Source: Actinospica sp035552695 (GTDB lineage Bacteria; Actinomycetota; Actinomycetes; Streptomycetales; Catenulisporaceae). Taken from it: 64,000 nucleotides of DNA. Shown in pieces: positions 43,686 through 52,773 of the stretch. Both the position numbers and the translations under genes were made by a program. Under the pieces are notes generated by a model, which was given only the letters and a program-made list of their open reading frames with translations, was not told where the DNA came from and did no database searches. The stretch lies in NCBI RefSeq assembly GCF_035552695.1, contig NZ_DASZKT010000011.1, positions 1 to 64,000 on the forward strand, given 5' to 3'. How positions within the stretch are numbered: position 1 is the first letter of the stretch; each line of letters begins with the position of its first letter.

Positions 43686-45866
43686 CTAGCGCAGGACGGC
43701 CACGGGCTCCGGCCGCTGTTCGGGCACCCGGCGCTTCGACCGAGGCCAGTTGCGCTCGCCCAGCAGCGTCATCACCGTGGGCAGAAGCAGCACCCTGATG
43801 ACGGTCGCGTCCAGCAGGATCGCCACGCCGAGGCCGATGCCGAGCTGCTTGAAGTCCTGCATGCCCAGCGTGCCGAAGACCCCGAACACCGCGACCATGA
43901 TGGCCGCCGCGCTGGTGATCGTGCCCGCGGTGGCGCGCAGTCCGTGTGCCACCGCGTCCTTCGTCGTCAGGCCTCTGTCGTGCGCCTCGCGGATCCGGGA
44001 GACCACGAACACGTGGTAGTCCATGCTCAGCCCGAACAGGACCACGAACACGAACAGCGGGATCCAGGACTCGAGCGCGCCGACCGGCTTCGTGCCCACC
44101 AGGCTCGCGCCCCAGCCGTGCTGGAAGACCGCCACCATCACGCCGTACGCCGCGCCGGTGGACAGCAGGTTGAGCAGGATCGCGGTGCCCGCGATCACCC
44201 AGCTGCGGAAGGCGAGCAGCATCACCAGGAAGGTGACTCCGAGCACGAACAGGAACACCGGCACGATGCGGTTGTCGAGCTGGCCGTTGAAGTCCGTGCT
44301 GAATGCGAGGCTGCCGCCGACCACAGCCGTGGTGTGCGGAATCGCGCCGAGCGTGTGCGGCAGCACCTTCGTGCGCAGCGTGTCCAGCGAGGCCACGGCC
44401 TGCGCGTCGCGGCCCTGGCCCGCCACCGGGAAGAGGATCTTCACCACGCGCTGCGCGGGATACGGCGCGACCTGTACGGGCCCGCTGCCGAGCGCGCCGT
44501 CCGCGGCGGCATCGGTCTTGAACGCGGCGATCCCCTCCACCACCGCGTTCGAGTTCACATCAGGGGTCTGTATCACGATCATGCCGGGCGCCGGACTGGC
44601 CGGGAACTCGGCGCTGATCGCGTTGTAGGTCTGCACCAGCGGGGAGCTCGCGGGCAGCTGCTGATTCACGTCGAGCGACTGGGTGCGCAGCCCGAGCGCC
44701 GGGATCGCCAGCACGATCAGGAAGCCGGCGGCCACCGCGGCGAAGCCCTTGGGGTGGTCGAGCACCTTTGCCATCGTGGCGTTCCACACGCGGCCGCCGT
44801 TCGGGTTGGCCGGGCGGTGCCGCCGGGACTTGCGCCGGCCCCAGTCGATCCGGTCGCCGAGCATGGCGAGCAGCGCGGGCAGCACCGTCACCGAGCCGAG
44901 CATCGCGATCGCGACGACCAGGATCGAGGCGAGCGCGAAGCCCTCGAAGATGTGCATGCCGGTGAGGAACATCCCGGCCATCGCGACCATCACGGTCAGC
45001 CCGGAGACCAGCACCGAGTGGCCCGAGGTGGCCGCGGCGATGTCCAGCGCCTGCTTCGGATCACGACCGGCCGCCCGCTCCTGCCGTTCCCTGCGCAGGT
45101 AGAACAGGCAGTAGTCGACACCCACGGCGAGTCCCATGAGCAGCATGACGGAGTTCGAGGACGAGGACTGCGGCACCGCGTGCGAGATCAGGTCGAGCAG
45201 GCCGAGCGCCGCCATGAACGCCGTCACCGCGAGCACCACCGGCAGCAGCGCCGCGATCAGCGCGGCGAAGGCGGCCAGCAGGATGCCGAAGGCGAGGGGC
45301 ACGGCCGTCCACTCGGCGTGCTTGAAGTCCGTGCCGAGCGACTGGTTCACCCAGTGGTCGCCGGACGCGTCGCCGACCTCGTTGATCCGCAGGCCGGGAT
45401 TCGCCGCCTGCACCTTGGCGACGGCGTCGAGCACGGGCTGCACCCGGTCGCCGGCGCTGGACGCCGCACCGGTCATGTCGAACTCGACCAGCGCGTAGTG
45501 CCGGTCCTTGGAAATCAGGCCCGTGGTGTAAGGGCTCTGCAGGTTCGTGGTCTGGCCGGTCGCGTGCACGGCGGCGGTGACCTGGGTGACGGCCTGCCGG
45601 AAGCCCGCCGCGTCGGCCGTCTCCGTCGCGTCGTGCACCAGCACCATCTCGGAGGCGGGGGCGGTCAGCCCGGCGTCCTGCAGGATCTGCAGCGCCTGCG
45701 CCGAGCTGCCCACGCCCTGCTGGGCGTCGCTGAGCTGCTTCTGCCCGACCGCGCCGCCGATCACCGTCGCGAGTATCACGAACAACAGCCAGCCGAAGAC
45801 GGCGGTCTTGCGGTGTGTCGCGCTCCAGCCGCCGAGCGCGGCAGCGGGACTACGTCTGTGCGCCAT
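43686..45866 (-). CDS. MMPL/RND-family transporter
   Basis: A 726-residue membrane protein of the MMPL family, which exports lipids, drugs or wall components using the proton gradient. It has the expected repeat of one helix plus a large extracellular loop plus five helices, twice (FGWLLFVILATVIGGAVGQ near the start; SNSVMLLMGLAVGVDYCLFY and FVFVVLFGLSMDYHVFVVSR carry the Asp-Tyr proton-relay motif). The ATG at 45866 is chosen from the spacing to AGGGGG; an ATG nine bases upstream is too close. It is divergent from a two-component system that may control it. Confidence 0.93.
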   Translation of the reverse strand: MAHRRSPAAALGGWSATHRKTAVFGWLLFVILATVIGGAVGQKQLSDAQQGVGSSAQALQILQDAGLTAPASEMVLVHDATETADAAGFRQAVTQVTAAVHATGQTTNLQSPYTTGLISKDRHYALVEFDMTGAASSAGDRVQPVLDAVAKVQAANPGLRINEVGDASGDHWVNQSLGTDFKHAEWTAVPLAFGILLAAFAALIAALLPVVLAVTAFMAALGLLDLISHAVPQSSSSNSVMLLMGLAVGVDYCLFYLRRERQERAAGRDPKQALDIAAATSGHSVLVSGLTVMVAMAGMFLTGMHIFEGFALASILVVAIAMLGSVTVLPALLAMLGDRIDWGRRKSRRHRPANPNGGRVWNATMAKVLDHPKGFAAVAAGFLIVLAIPALGLRTQSLDVNQQLPASSPLVQTYNAISAEFPASPAPGMIVIQTPDVNSNAVVEGIAAFKTDAAADGALGSGPVQVAPYPAQRVVKILFPVAGQGRDAQAVASLDTLRTKVLPHTLGAIPHTTAVVGGSLAFSTDFNGQLDNRIVPVFLFVLGVTFLVMLLAFRSWVIAGTAILLNLLSTGAAYGVMVAVFQHGWGASLVGTKPVGALESWIPLFVFVVLFGLSMDYHVFVVSRIREAHDRGLTTKDAVAHGLRATAGTITSAAAIMVAVFGVFGTLGMQDFKQLGIGLGVAILLDATVIRVLLLPTVMTLLGERNWPRSKRRVPEQRPEPVAVLR

Positions 45867-45968
45867 GGTTCCCATTCCCCCTGGGATTCGGTTCCGGTGC
45901 AGGTCACCGGCTCGACACTCACGCTATTGACATGGCGTCAGCATCGACATCCGGCCACCCGGTGTCTT

Positions 45969-45992
45969 GGGGGTGTCACCAGGTACACCCCC
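45969..45992. promoter_or_regulatory. Inverted repeat in the MMPL / two-component divergent spacer
   Basis: GGGGGTGT (45969-45976) and ACACCCCC (45985-45992) are perfect reverse complements around CACCAGGT. It lies between the MMPL transporter and the sensor kinase genes, about 56 bases before the kinase start, a natural binding site for the response regulator. Confidence 0.5.
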
Positions 45993-46047
45993 GGCCGGGT
46001 GTCTGGAGCCCGTGCGCGAGGGCCCCGCGACGGCGAGACTGGGGTCC

Positions 46048-47475
46048 ATGAGCGAGCTTGGGATTACCGGCCGGCGGCGGCCGAGCCTGAAGGAGCGGCT
46101 GCTGTTCGCGCCGCTGCGCGGCTGGGCGTTGATCGGGTTCGGCATCTGGAACGCCGTGCTGTGGGCCCTGGTGGTGACCTCGGCCTCGATGGTCTCCTCG
46201 ATGGGCATCGGCCTGCTGCTGCTGCCGAGCGCGCTGACCCTGCTGCGGGACACCGCCAACGCGGCGCGGCGGCTGGCGCGCGAGTGGGGCGGGATCGAGA
46301 TCGAGGAGCCGTACCAGCCGGTGCCGCTGGACGTGGCCACGGCCCCCGGCCTCGTCGGGATGCTGCGCCGGCTGCTGGCGCGGGTGAGCGACCCGCAGAC
46401 CTGGCGGGACTTCGCCTGGGCGATCCTGGACTCCGTCGTCGGCGTCGCCATCGCGGCCTTCGCGGCGAGCCTGGTGCTCTACGGCGTGTACGGGTTCGTC
46501 ATCGGCATCCTGTGGCCGACGCTGACGAACGCCGGGATGAACGACTGGTACGGCTTCGTGCACGTCTCCAAGTCGGGCGCGCTGACGAACCTGCGCTGGG
46601 CCACCTTCCCGCTCGGCGCGGCGTTCCTGGTCGGCGGCGCGTACGCGGGCCCGGCGCTGATCCGGCTGCACGGCCGGTGGACCGCGCTGCTGCTCGGCCC
46701 GACCGCCAACGCCCGGCAGGCCGCGCTGGCCCGCCGGGTGGCCAGGCTGACCGAGACCCGGGCCGACGCGGTCGACACCCAGGCCGCCGAGCTGCGCCGG
46801 ATCGAGCGCGACCTGCACGACGGCGCGCAGGCCAGGCTGGTGGCCATGGGCATGAACCTGGGCGCCGCCGAGGCGCTGATCGACCAGCACCCGGAGGCGG
46901 CGAAGGCCCTGATGGCGGAGGCCCGCGAGGCATCGGCCAAGGCGCTGACCGAACTCAGGGAACTGGTACGCGGCATCCACCCGCCGGTGCTGTCCGACCG
47001 GGGCCTGGGCGACGCGGTCCGCGCCCTCGCGCTGGACAGCCCGCTGCGGGTGGAGGTGACCGTCGACCTGCCGGGCCGACTCGAGCCCGCGGTGGAGTCG
47101 GCGGCCTACTTCGCGGTGAGCGAGCTGCTGACCAACGTGGCCAAGCACGCCCACGCCCGAACCGTGCGCATCGATCTGTGGCACCGGGACGGACGGCTGC
47201 GGGTGACCTGCGTGGACGACGGCCGCGGCGGTGCGGGGGTGCAATCCGCGGACGGAGCGCCGGGAGTGCCGGTGGTGCCGGGCGGGCAGGTCGGGCAGGT
47301 CGGGCAGCGGGGCGGTGGCGCGGGACGCGGCTCCGGCAGCGGACTCGCCGGGATCGAGCGGCGGATCGGTACATTCGACGGAGTCATGGCCGTGCGCTCC
47401 CCCGTGGGCGGCCCCACCGAAGTGACCCTGGAGATCCCGTGCGCGTCGTCCTCGGCGAAGACCTCTACCTCCTGA
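46048..47475 (+). CDS. Sensor histidine kinase, NarL/LiaS type
   Basis: A 475-residue HisKA_3 kinase. An N-terminal sensor domain (about 25-215) holds four likely membrane segments (GIGLLLLPSALTLL, AIAAFAASLVLYGVYGF and others). The phospho-acceptor His257 lies in ELRRIERDLHDGAQARLVAM. The ATPase domain has SELLTNVAKHAHA (N box) and VDDGRGGAG. Between its G1 and G2 boxes there is an unusually long Gly/Val/Gln-rich loop (about residues 398-436). GGGGTCC precedes the ATG at 46048. It overlaps the response-regulator gene by 37 bases, so the pair is coupled. Confidence 0.92.
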   Translation: MSELGITGRRRPSLKERLLFAPLRGWALIGFGIWNAVLWALVVTSASMVSSMGIGLLLLPSALTLLRDTANAARRLAREWGGIEIEEPYQPVPLDVATAPGLVGMLRRLLARVSDPQTWRDFAWAILDSVVGVAIAAFAASLVLYGVYGFVIGILWPTLTNAGMNDWYGFVHVSKSGALTNLRWATFPLGAAFLVGGAYAGPALIRLHGRWTALLLGPTANARQAALARRVARLTETRADAVDTQAAELRRIERDLHDGAQARLVAMGMNLGAAEALIDQHPEAAKALMAEAREASAKALTELRELVRGIHPPVLSDRGLGDAVRALALDSPLRVEVTVDLPGRLEPAVESAAYFAVSELLTNVAKHAHARTVRIDLWHRDGRLRVTCVDDGRGGAGVQSADGAPGVPVVPGGQVGQVGQRGGGAGRGSGSGLAGIERRIGTFDGVMAVRSPVGGPTEVTLEIPCASSSAKTSTS

Positions 47476-48083
47476 GAGAGGGCCTGGCCCGGCTGCTGAG
47501 CGCCCACGACTTCGAGGTCGTCGCGGCGGTCGGCGACGGGCCCGCCCTACTGGACGCGATGCTCGAGCACCGGCCGGACGTCGCCGTGGTGGACGTGCGG
47601 ATGCCCCCGACGTTCACCGACGAGGGCCTGCGCGCCGCTTTGGCCGCCCGCAAGCAGGTCCCCGGAATGCCGGTGCTCGTGCTCTCGCAGTACGTGGAGC
47701 AGCTCTACGCGCGGGAACTGCTGGCGGACGGCAAGGGCGCGGTCGGCTACCTGCTCAAGGACCGCGTCTTCGACGCCGTGCAGTTCGTCGACGCCGTGCG
47801 CCGAGTGTCCGGCGGCGGCACCGCCATGGACCCCGAGGTGATCGCGAAATTGTTGGTGCACGGCAGTTCCCGAGAGCCCCTCGGCACCCTCACCCCGCGC
47901 GAACTCGAGGTCCTCGGCCTGATGGCCGAAGGCCGCTCGAACGCCGCGATCGCCGCCAAACTGGTCGTCACCGAACGCGCCGTCGCGAAGCACACCTCGA
48001 ACATCTTCGCCAAGCTGGACCTGCCGCCCTCCGACGACGACAACCGCCGCGTACTCGCGGTACTGGCGTATCTGAACCGGTAG
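47439..48083 (+). CDS. NarL/LuxR-family response regulator
   Basis: A 214-residue response regulator. The receiver has acidic pocket ED near residue 8, phospho-acceptor Asp52 in DVAVVDVRMPP and Lys in GYLLKDRV; the C-terminal LuxR helix-turn-helix is LTPRELEVLGLMAEGRSNAAIAA. GTG at 47439 lies inside the kinase gene's 3' end with GGAG upstream, giving translational coupling. Together with the kinase it probably controls the divergent MMPL exporter and envelope-stress functions, by analogy with similar pairs. Confidence 0.93.
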   Translation: MRVVLGEDLYLLREGLARLLSAHDFEVVAAVGDGPALLDAMLEHRPDVAVVDVRMPPTFTDEGLRAALAARKQVPGMPVLVLSQYVEQLYARELLADGKGAVGYLLKDRVFDAVQFVDAVRRVSGGGTAMDPEVIAKLLVHGSSREPLGTLTPRELEVLGLMAEGRSNAAIAAKLVVTERAVAKHTSNIFAKLDLPPSDDDNRRVLAVLAYLNR

Positions 48084-48119
48084 AAGCCGGTAGGGGCCGG
48101 TAGAAGGGTGCTGGGTCCG

Positions 48120-48600
48120 GGTCTGTTCGGCGGCTTGGCTTGGTGTTCGGCCCTGCCTACGGCCCGGTGCTTCGCTCGTTCCTCGCTTCGCATCGGGCCT
48201 ACGTTCGGGCCGAATACTTAGCCCGCCCGCCCACCCTCGGCGCTGCGCGCGCCCTACGTCCGCTGCGCTCCCTCGGGGGTAACGCCCTGCGGGCTAGGGC
48301 CTTCGGCGTCGCACGCTCGCAGGGCTCGCTCCGCGACGCCTGCGGCGATGCGCGGCGTCGATGGTGGCTGACGTAGCGTCGGCGGCTTGCGTTTGCGTTC
48401 GGCCCTGCCTACGGCCCAATGCTTCGCTTCGCATCGGGCCTCGTTCGGGCCACGGGGTCGCTGCGCTGGCTATCCCCACCCGCCCGCCCCTAGCCCTACG
48501 GTCGCTGCGCTCCCTCGGGAAACGCGCTGCGCGCTAAGGCCTACGACGTCGCACGCTCGCAGGGCTCGCTCCGCGACACCTACGGCGACCCCCGACCCCT
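48120..48600. repeat. GC-rich non-coding tandem duplication (two ~230-base copies)
   Basis: Two related copies run from about 48130 to 48370 and from about 48383 to 48592. Both contain TTCGGCCCTGCCTACGGCCC, TTCGCATCGGGCCT, CGCTGCGCTCCCTCGGG and TCGCACGCTCGCAGGGCTCG in the same order, with small gaps between. The strings are rich in short inverted repeats (CTGCCTACGGCC, GCTGCGC). Stop codons break all frames and codon bias is absent, so it is not coding. It resembles dispersed intergenic repeats seen in some actinomycete genomes. Confidence 0.85.
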
Positions 48601-48759
48601 GCGTTGTTCGGACAAGTGCCGGTCGCACAGTGCCTTTCGTCCGCGAAAGACGAATTCACATCCGCTGTGCCGCCACAGGATCTCGGAGTTCGGCGAATAC
48701 GGCCTATGGGCAGCGGAGAGGGTCCGGGCCGACGTTCTCGGAAAGCACTTCGAAGTCGG
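48601..48759. other. Intergenic stretch with no recognised gene
   Basis: Together with the repeat to its left this fills a 676-base gap between the response-regulator gene and the convergent sensor-kinase gene. One forward frame (from 48605) is open and reads somewhat protein-like around GEYGLWAAERVRADVLGKHF, but it has no start codon with a ribosome site and runs into the antisense of the kinase gene. I see no convincing feature. Confidence 0.5.
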
Positions 48760-50595
48760 TCAGCAGGCATACGAGGCCGCCGTCTGCGCCGCGACCGGCC
48801 CGGCTGGGAGTGTCAGCACCATGGTCACGCCGCCGCCGGGGGTCTCCTCGGGGACGAGGGTGCCGCCCATCGACTCGGCCAGTCCGCGGGCCAGCGCTAG
48901 GCCGAGGCCGACGCCGGTGCTGTTGTCCCGGTCGCCTAGGCGTTGGAAGGGGCGGAAGACCAGGTCGCGGGCGGACGGCGGGATGCCGGGGCCGTGGTCG
49001 GACACCAGGATGCGGACGACGGCGTCCGGCCCACCGGACGTGCCGAGCACACCGGACTCGCCGGACGCGCCGAGCAAACTGGGCTCGGTGGATGTGCCGA
49101 GCACACAGGACTCGCCGGACTTCCCGGACACACTCCGCTCGTCGGACCTACCGAACGCACCCCGCTCGCCGGACTCCCCGAGCAATCCCTGCCTGCCATG
49201 TTCGCCGGACGCACTCTGCTCACCCTGCGCGCTGACCACACCCTGCGCGCCGACCGCACCCTGCGCGCCCTGCGCGCCGACCACACCCTGCGCGCCCTGC
49301 GCGCCGACCACACCCTCCGCGCCCCGCTCGCCCACCACACCCTGCTCACCGCCCTCCCCACGCTCCCCGAGCACACCCCGCCTGCCGGGCTCGGTCCGCA
49401 CGGTGACCTGCGAATCGGTGTGTTTGATCGCGTTCGCCAGCAGGTTGGCGAGAACGCGCTCGAGTAGCGGGCCGTCGGCGAGGACGGTCGCGGTGCCGGG
49501 GGCGGGGGGCTCTACGTGTACGCGGTCGGCGCCGCCGGGCAGGCTTTCCAGGGCGGGGGAGAGTACGTCGAGTGCGTCGAGCGGGGTCAGTCGCGGACGC
49601 AGTGCGCCGGCCTGTAGGCGGGACATGTCGAGCAGGTCCTCGACCAGGTGCGAGAGCCGGGTGAGCGACTGGTCCGCGATCTCCAGCAGTTCCGCGCGGT
49701 CGGCCTGGCTGAGCGCGAGTTCGGGGTCGGAGAGCGTGTTCGTCGCGGCACGGGCTGCCGCGAGCGGGGAGCGCAGGTCGTGCGAGACGGCGGCGAGCAA
49801 TGCGGTGCGCATCTTGTCGGCGGCCTGCAGTGTCGCGGCCGCGGCGGCGGACTCGGCGAGCCGGGCGCGCTCCAGGGCCGCGGTGGCCTGCGCGGTGAAG
49901 GCGGACAGCACGTGCCGGTCGGCGGCGCCTAGCACCCGCCCGCGCAGGGCGAGCACGGCGCCCGGCTCGACCGGGACGAGCGTGTCGGCGGCCTCCGGCC
50001 CCGGGGGCGGTTCGGGGCCGCTCGCCGCGACCGTCCGCCAGCCCTGCTCGTCCGGGTCCCGCGTCTGCTGCAGCAGGCTCACGGCGCTGGTGTCGAACGC
50101 GTCGCGCAGCTGATCCAGCAGGGCGCCGAGCGCTCCGTCGCCGCGCAGCACGGCAAGGGAGAGGGCGTTGAGCGTCTCGGCCTCGGCGTTGGCGCGGGCG
50201 GCGCGGCGGGACTGGCGGGCAGCGAGGTCCACCACGGACGCGACGGTGAGCGCCACGATCACGAACACGGCCAGCGCGATCGCGTCGTTCGCGTCGGCGA
50301 TCGCGGGTGAGTGCAGCGGGAAGACGAAGTAGTAGTTCAGCAGCAGGCTCGCCCACAGTGCCGCCGCCAGTGCGGAGTACAGCCCGCCGAGCCGCGCCAC
50401 CGCGACCACGGCAGCGAGGAACAGCAGCGCCGTGCCGGTGAGGTTGAGGTTCTGCCGCAGCTGGTCGAGCACCGCGGTCAGCGCCGGGGGCACCAGCAGC
50501 GCGGCGAGCGTGCCGAGCCACCAGGGCGGCGCCGCGTACGCCGAGGGCTCGCGCCTGGTCGTGGTTCCGCCGTCCGCGACCGCTTCGCCGCTCAT
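48760..50595 (-). CDS. KdpD-like sensor kinase with a collagen-like insert in its ATPase domain
   Basis: A 611-residue histidine kinase resembling the C-terminal half of KdpD. Residues 25-125 are the DUF4118 four-helix membrane part (LGTLAALLVPPALTAVL, LLLNYYFVFPLHSPA), then a GAF-like region, His272 in ALLAAVSHDLRSPLAAA, N box RVLANLLANAIKHTD, G1 VSDHGPGIPP and G2 GVGLGLALARG. The KdpD N-terminal and USP parts are absent. Between N and G1 boxes an insert of about 117 residues (about 404-520) is mainly Gly-X-Y (GERG, GAQGAQGVV, GESGER). ATG at 50595 follows GAGGCGG. No response regulator gene is adjacent. It is divergent from a KimA-like potassium transporter. Confidence 0.88.
   Translation of the reverse strand: MSGEAVADGGTTTRREPSAYAAPPWWLGTLAALLVPPALTAVLDQLRQNLNLTGTALLFLAAVVAVARLGGLYSALAAALWASLLLNYYFVFPLHSPAIADANDAIALAVFVIVALTVASVVDLAARQSRRAARANAEAETLNALSLAVLRGDGALGALLDQLRDAFDTSAVSLLQQTRDPDEQGWRTVAASGPEPPPGPEAADTLVPVEPGAVLALRGRVLGAADRHVLSAFTAQATAALERARLAESAAAAATLQAADKMRTALLAAVSHDLRSPLAAARAATNTLSDPELALSQADRAELLEIADQSLTRLSHLVEDLLDMSRLQAGALRPRLTPLDALDVLSPALESLPGGADRVHVEPPAPGTATVLADGPLLERVLANLLANAIKHTDSQVTVRTEPGRRGVLGERGEGGEQGVVGERGAEGVVGAQGAQGVVGAQGAQGAVGAQGVVSAQGEQSASGEHGRQGLLGESGERGAFGRSDERSVSGKSGESCVLGTSTEPSLLGASGESGVLGTSGGPDAVVRILVSDHGPGIPPSARDLVFRPFQRLGDRDNSTGVGLGLALARGLAESMGGTLVPEETPGGGVTMVLTLPAGPVAAQTAASYAC
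49036..49386 (-). repeat. Tandem-repeat DNA encoding Gly-X-Y units inside the kinase
   Basis: The section around 49228-49330 repeats units such as CCCTGCGCGCCGACCACA at 18-27 base spacing, and neighbouring parts repeat less exactly. On the coding strand it gives Val-Gly-Ala-Gln-Gly and similar triplets. Size is a multiple of three, so the kinase frame is kept. Confidence 0.8.
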
Positions 50596-50759
50596 CTGGC
50601 CGCCTCATTAGCCGGTGTACTCCTCCCACCGTATTACCCGGGGTGTGCGGCATCCGTCCATGCGGCCATACCAGCTCTTATCAGGACGAAAGCACAGAAA
50701 TGCGGTGATAAGTGATTCATCAGACCCCGCCCTCCCCAGCCCGCCGCGCCGGGCTTACG

Positions 50760-52751
50760 ATGCCCAGCGTGCCTTCACTGATGGGGATGACAAAGCGCGT
50801 GCTCGTCGGCCGCCCGATGCGCAGCGAACTGCTCGGCGAGGCGACGCTCCCGAAGAAGATCGCCCTTCCGGTCTTCGCCTCCGACGCGCTGTCCTCCGTG
50901 GCGTACGCGACGGAGGAGATCCTGCTCGTGCTGTCCGCGGGCGGTCTGGCGATGTTCCACTACACCTGGTACCTCGCCGCGGGTGTCGGGCTGCTGATGC
51001 TGGTGGTCGTCGCGTCCTACCGGCAGAACGTGCACGCCTATCCGTCCGGCGGCGGCGACTACGAGGTGGCCACCACCAACCTCGGGCCCAAGGCCGGACT
51101 GACCGTGGCCAGCGCGCTGATGGTCGACTACACGCTCACCGTCGCGGTCTCCACCGCCGCGGGCGTCGCGAACCTCGCCTCCGCCGTCCCCGCCCTGAAC
51201 GGCCATGTGGTGCTCATCTGCGTGGTGATCATCGCGGTGATCACGCTGATGAACCTGCGCGGCGTGCGCGAATCCGGCACCGCCTTCGCCATCCCCACGT
51301 ACTGTTTCATCGCCGCCATCGCGATCATGATCATCTGGGGCTTCGCGCAGATCGTCACCGGCCACCACCTGGTCGCCGAGAGCGCGAACTACCAGATCCA
51401 CTCCACCACGAACTACACCGGCCTCGCGCTCGGCTTCCTGCTGCTGCGCGCCTTCGCCTCCGGCTGTACCGCGCTGACCGGCGTCGAGGCGATCAGCAAC
51501 GGCGTGCCCGCGTTCAGGGTGCCGAAGAGCAAGAACGCCGCCACCACGCTCGCGCTGCTCGGCGGGATCGCGGTCACCATGTTCGCGGGTGTCACGGCGC
51601 TCGCCCTCGCCTCGCACGTGCACACCGCCGAGGACGCCTCGCAGCTGATCGGCCTGCCCTCGGGCGCCACGCCGCGCACCGTGATCGCGCAGGTCGCCCG
51701 CTCCGTGTTCGGCGGCTCCTCGCCGATGTTCTACTTCCTGCAGTTCTTCACGGCGCTGATCCTGGTGCTCGCCGCGAACACGGCCTTCAACGGCTTCCCG
51801 GTGCTCGCCTCGATCCTCTCCCGCGACGGCTACATGCCCAGGCAGCTGCGCAACCGCGGCGACCGGCTGGCCTACTCCAACGGCATCCTGCTGCTCTCGG
51901 CGCTGGCGATCGTGCTGGTCATCGCGTTCCAGGCCTCGCCGACGCGGCTGATCCAGCTCTACATCATCGGCGTGTTCGTGTCCTTCGTGTGCAGCCAGTC
52001 CGGCATGATCCGACACTGGAACCGGCTGCTGCGCGAGGAGACCGACCCGTCCGCGCGCGGCAGGATGAAGCGCTCCCGGGTGATCAACTCGGTCGGCGCG
52101 GGTTTCACCGGCATCGTCCTGGTCATCGTGCTGGCCACCAAGTTCGCCAAGGGCGCCTGGATCGTGGTGGTCGCCATGCCGATCATCTGGCTGATCATGC
52201 GCGCCATCCAGCGGCACTACCAGGCCGTGGCCGTCGAGCTCGAGCCGCCGGCGAACCTGCGCCTCTTCAAGCCGCACAGCAACCACGCGGTGGTGCTCGT
52301 CTCCAAGCTGCACCTGCCCACGCTGCGCGCGCTCGGCTACGCGAAGGCCACCCGGCCGGACAGCATCCAGGCCGTCACCGTCGACATCGATCCGGACGAG
52401 GTGGCGGCGCTGCGCGAGCAGTGGGACGCGCACGACATCCCGGTGCCGCTGACCGTGATCGCCTCGCCCTACCGGGAGATCACCCGGCCGGTCGTCGAGT
52501 TCGTCAAACGGATGCGCACCGAGAACCCGGACGACATCGTCACCGTGTACGTGCCCGAATACGTGCTGGGCCGCTGGTGGGAGCAGATCCTGCACAACCA
52601 GTCCGCGCTGCGGCTCAAGGGCCGGCTGCTCTACCAGCGCGGCGTGGTGGTGGCCAGCGTGCCGTACCAGCTGCGTTCCGCCGCGAACCACCATGCGGCG
52701 GCCGCGCAGCCGCCGCCCGCGGCCGAGGCGCCGCTGCAGGAGACCAGGTAG
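50760..52751 (+). CDS. KimA-like APC-family potassium/amino-acid transporter
   Basis: A 663-residue transporter with about 12 membrane helices and a cytoplasmic tail (about 490-640). The sequence strongly recalls Bacillus KimA: SDALSSVAYATEEILLVL, SYRQNVHAYPSGGGDYEVA, ALTGVEAISNGVPAFRVPKS and LAANTAFNGFPVLASILSRD are near-diagnostic. KimA is a high-affinity K+/H+ symporter, so potassium uptake is the best call, though actinobacterial members are often annotated as amino-acid permeases. The start is uncertain: ATG at 50760 is used; ATG at 50787 follows GGGG. It is divergent from the KdpD-like kinase and shares its direction with the OB-fold gene. Confidence 0.85.
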   Translation: MPSVPSLMGMTKRVLVGRPMRSELLGEATLPKKIALPVFASDALSSVAYATEEILLVLSAGGLAMFHYTWYLAAGVGLLMLVVVASYRQNVHAYPSGGGDYEVATTNLGPKAGLTVASALMVDYTLTVAVSTAAGVANLASAVPALNGHVVLICVVIIAVITLMNLRGVRESGTAFAIPTYCFIAAIAIMIIWGFAQIVTGHHLVAESANYQIHSTTNYTGLALGFLLLRAFASGCTALTGVEAISNGVPAFRVPKSKNAATTLALLGGIAVTMFAGVTALALASHVHTAEDASQLIGLPSGATPRTVIAQVARSVFGGSSPMFYFLQFFTALILVLAANTAFNGFPVLASILSRDGYMPRQLRNRGDRLAYSNGILLLSALAIVLVIAFQASPTRLIQLYIIGVFVSFVCSQSGMIRHWNRLLREETDPSARGRMKRSRVINSVGAGFTGIVLVIVLATKFAKGAWIVVVAMPIIWLIMRAIQRHYQAVAVELEPPANLRLFKPHSNHAVVLVSKLHLPTLRALGYAKATRPDSIQAVTVDIDPDEVAALREQWDAHDIPVPLTVIASPYREITRPVVEFVKRMRTENPDDIVTVYVPEYVLGRWWEQILHNQSALRLKGRLLYQRGVVVASVPYQLRSAANHHAAAAQPPPAAEAPLQETR

Positions 52752-52773
52752 CCAGAGGACGGAGACCGCGACC

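Noticed and set aside
43944..47438. Very long forward frame (over 1100 codons) covering the MMPL and kinase region before the response regulator
   Set aside because: It is antisense to the MMPL gene and out of frame with the kinase gene; its composition is Arg/His-rich and no domain is visible. Only its last part (47439-48083) is a real gene.
48120..48600. CRISPR array
   Set aside because: Only two long diverged copies exist with no regular spacers and no cas genes in the window.
48387..49235. Forward frame across the non-coding repeat and the 3' end of the kinase gene
   Set aside because: No ribosome site, repeat-derived and Arg-rich; the second half is antisense to the kinase.
50596..50759. 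c-di-AMP riboswitch before the KimA-like gene
   Set aside because: The gap is short and shows no match to the conserved riboswitch core.
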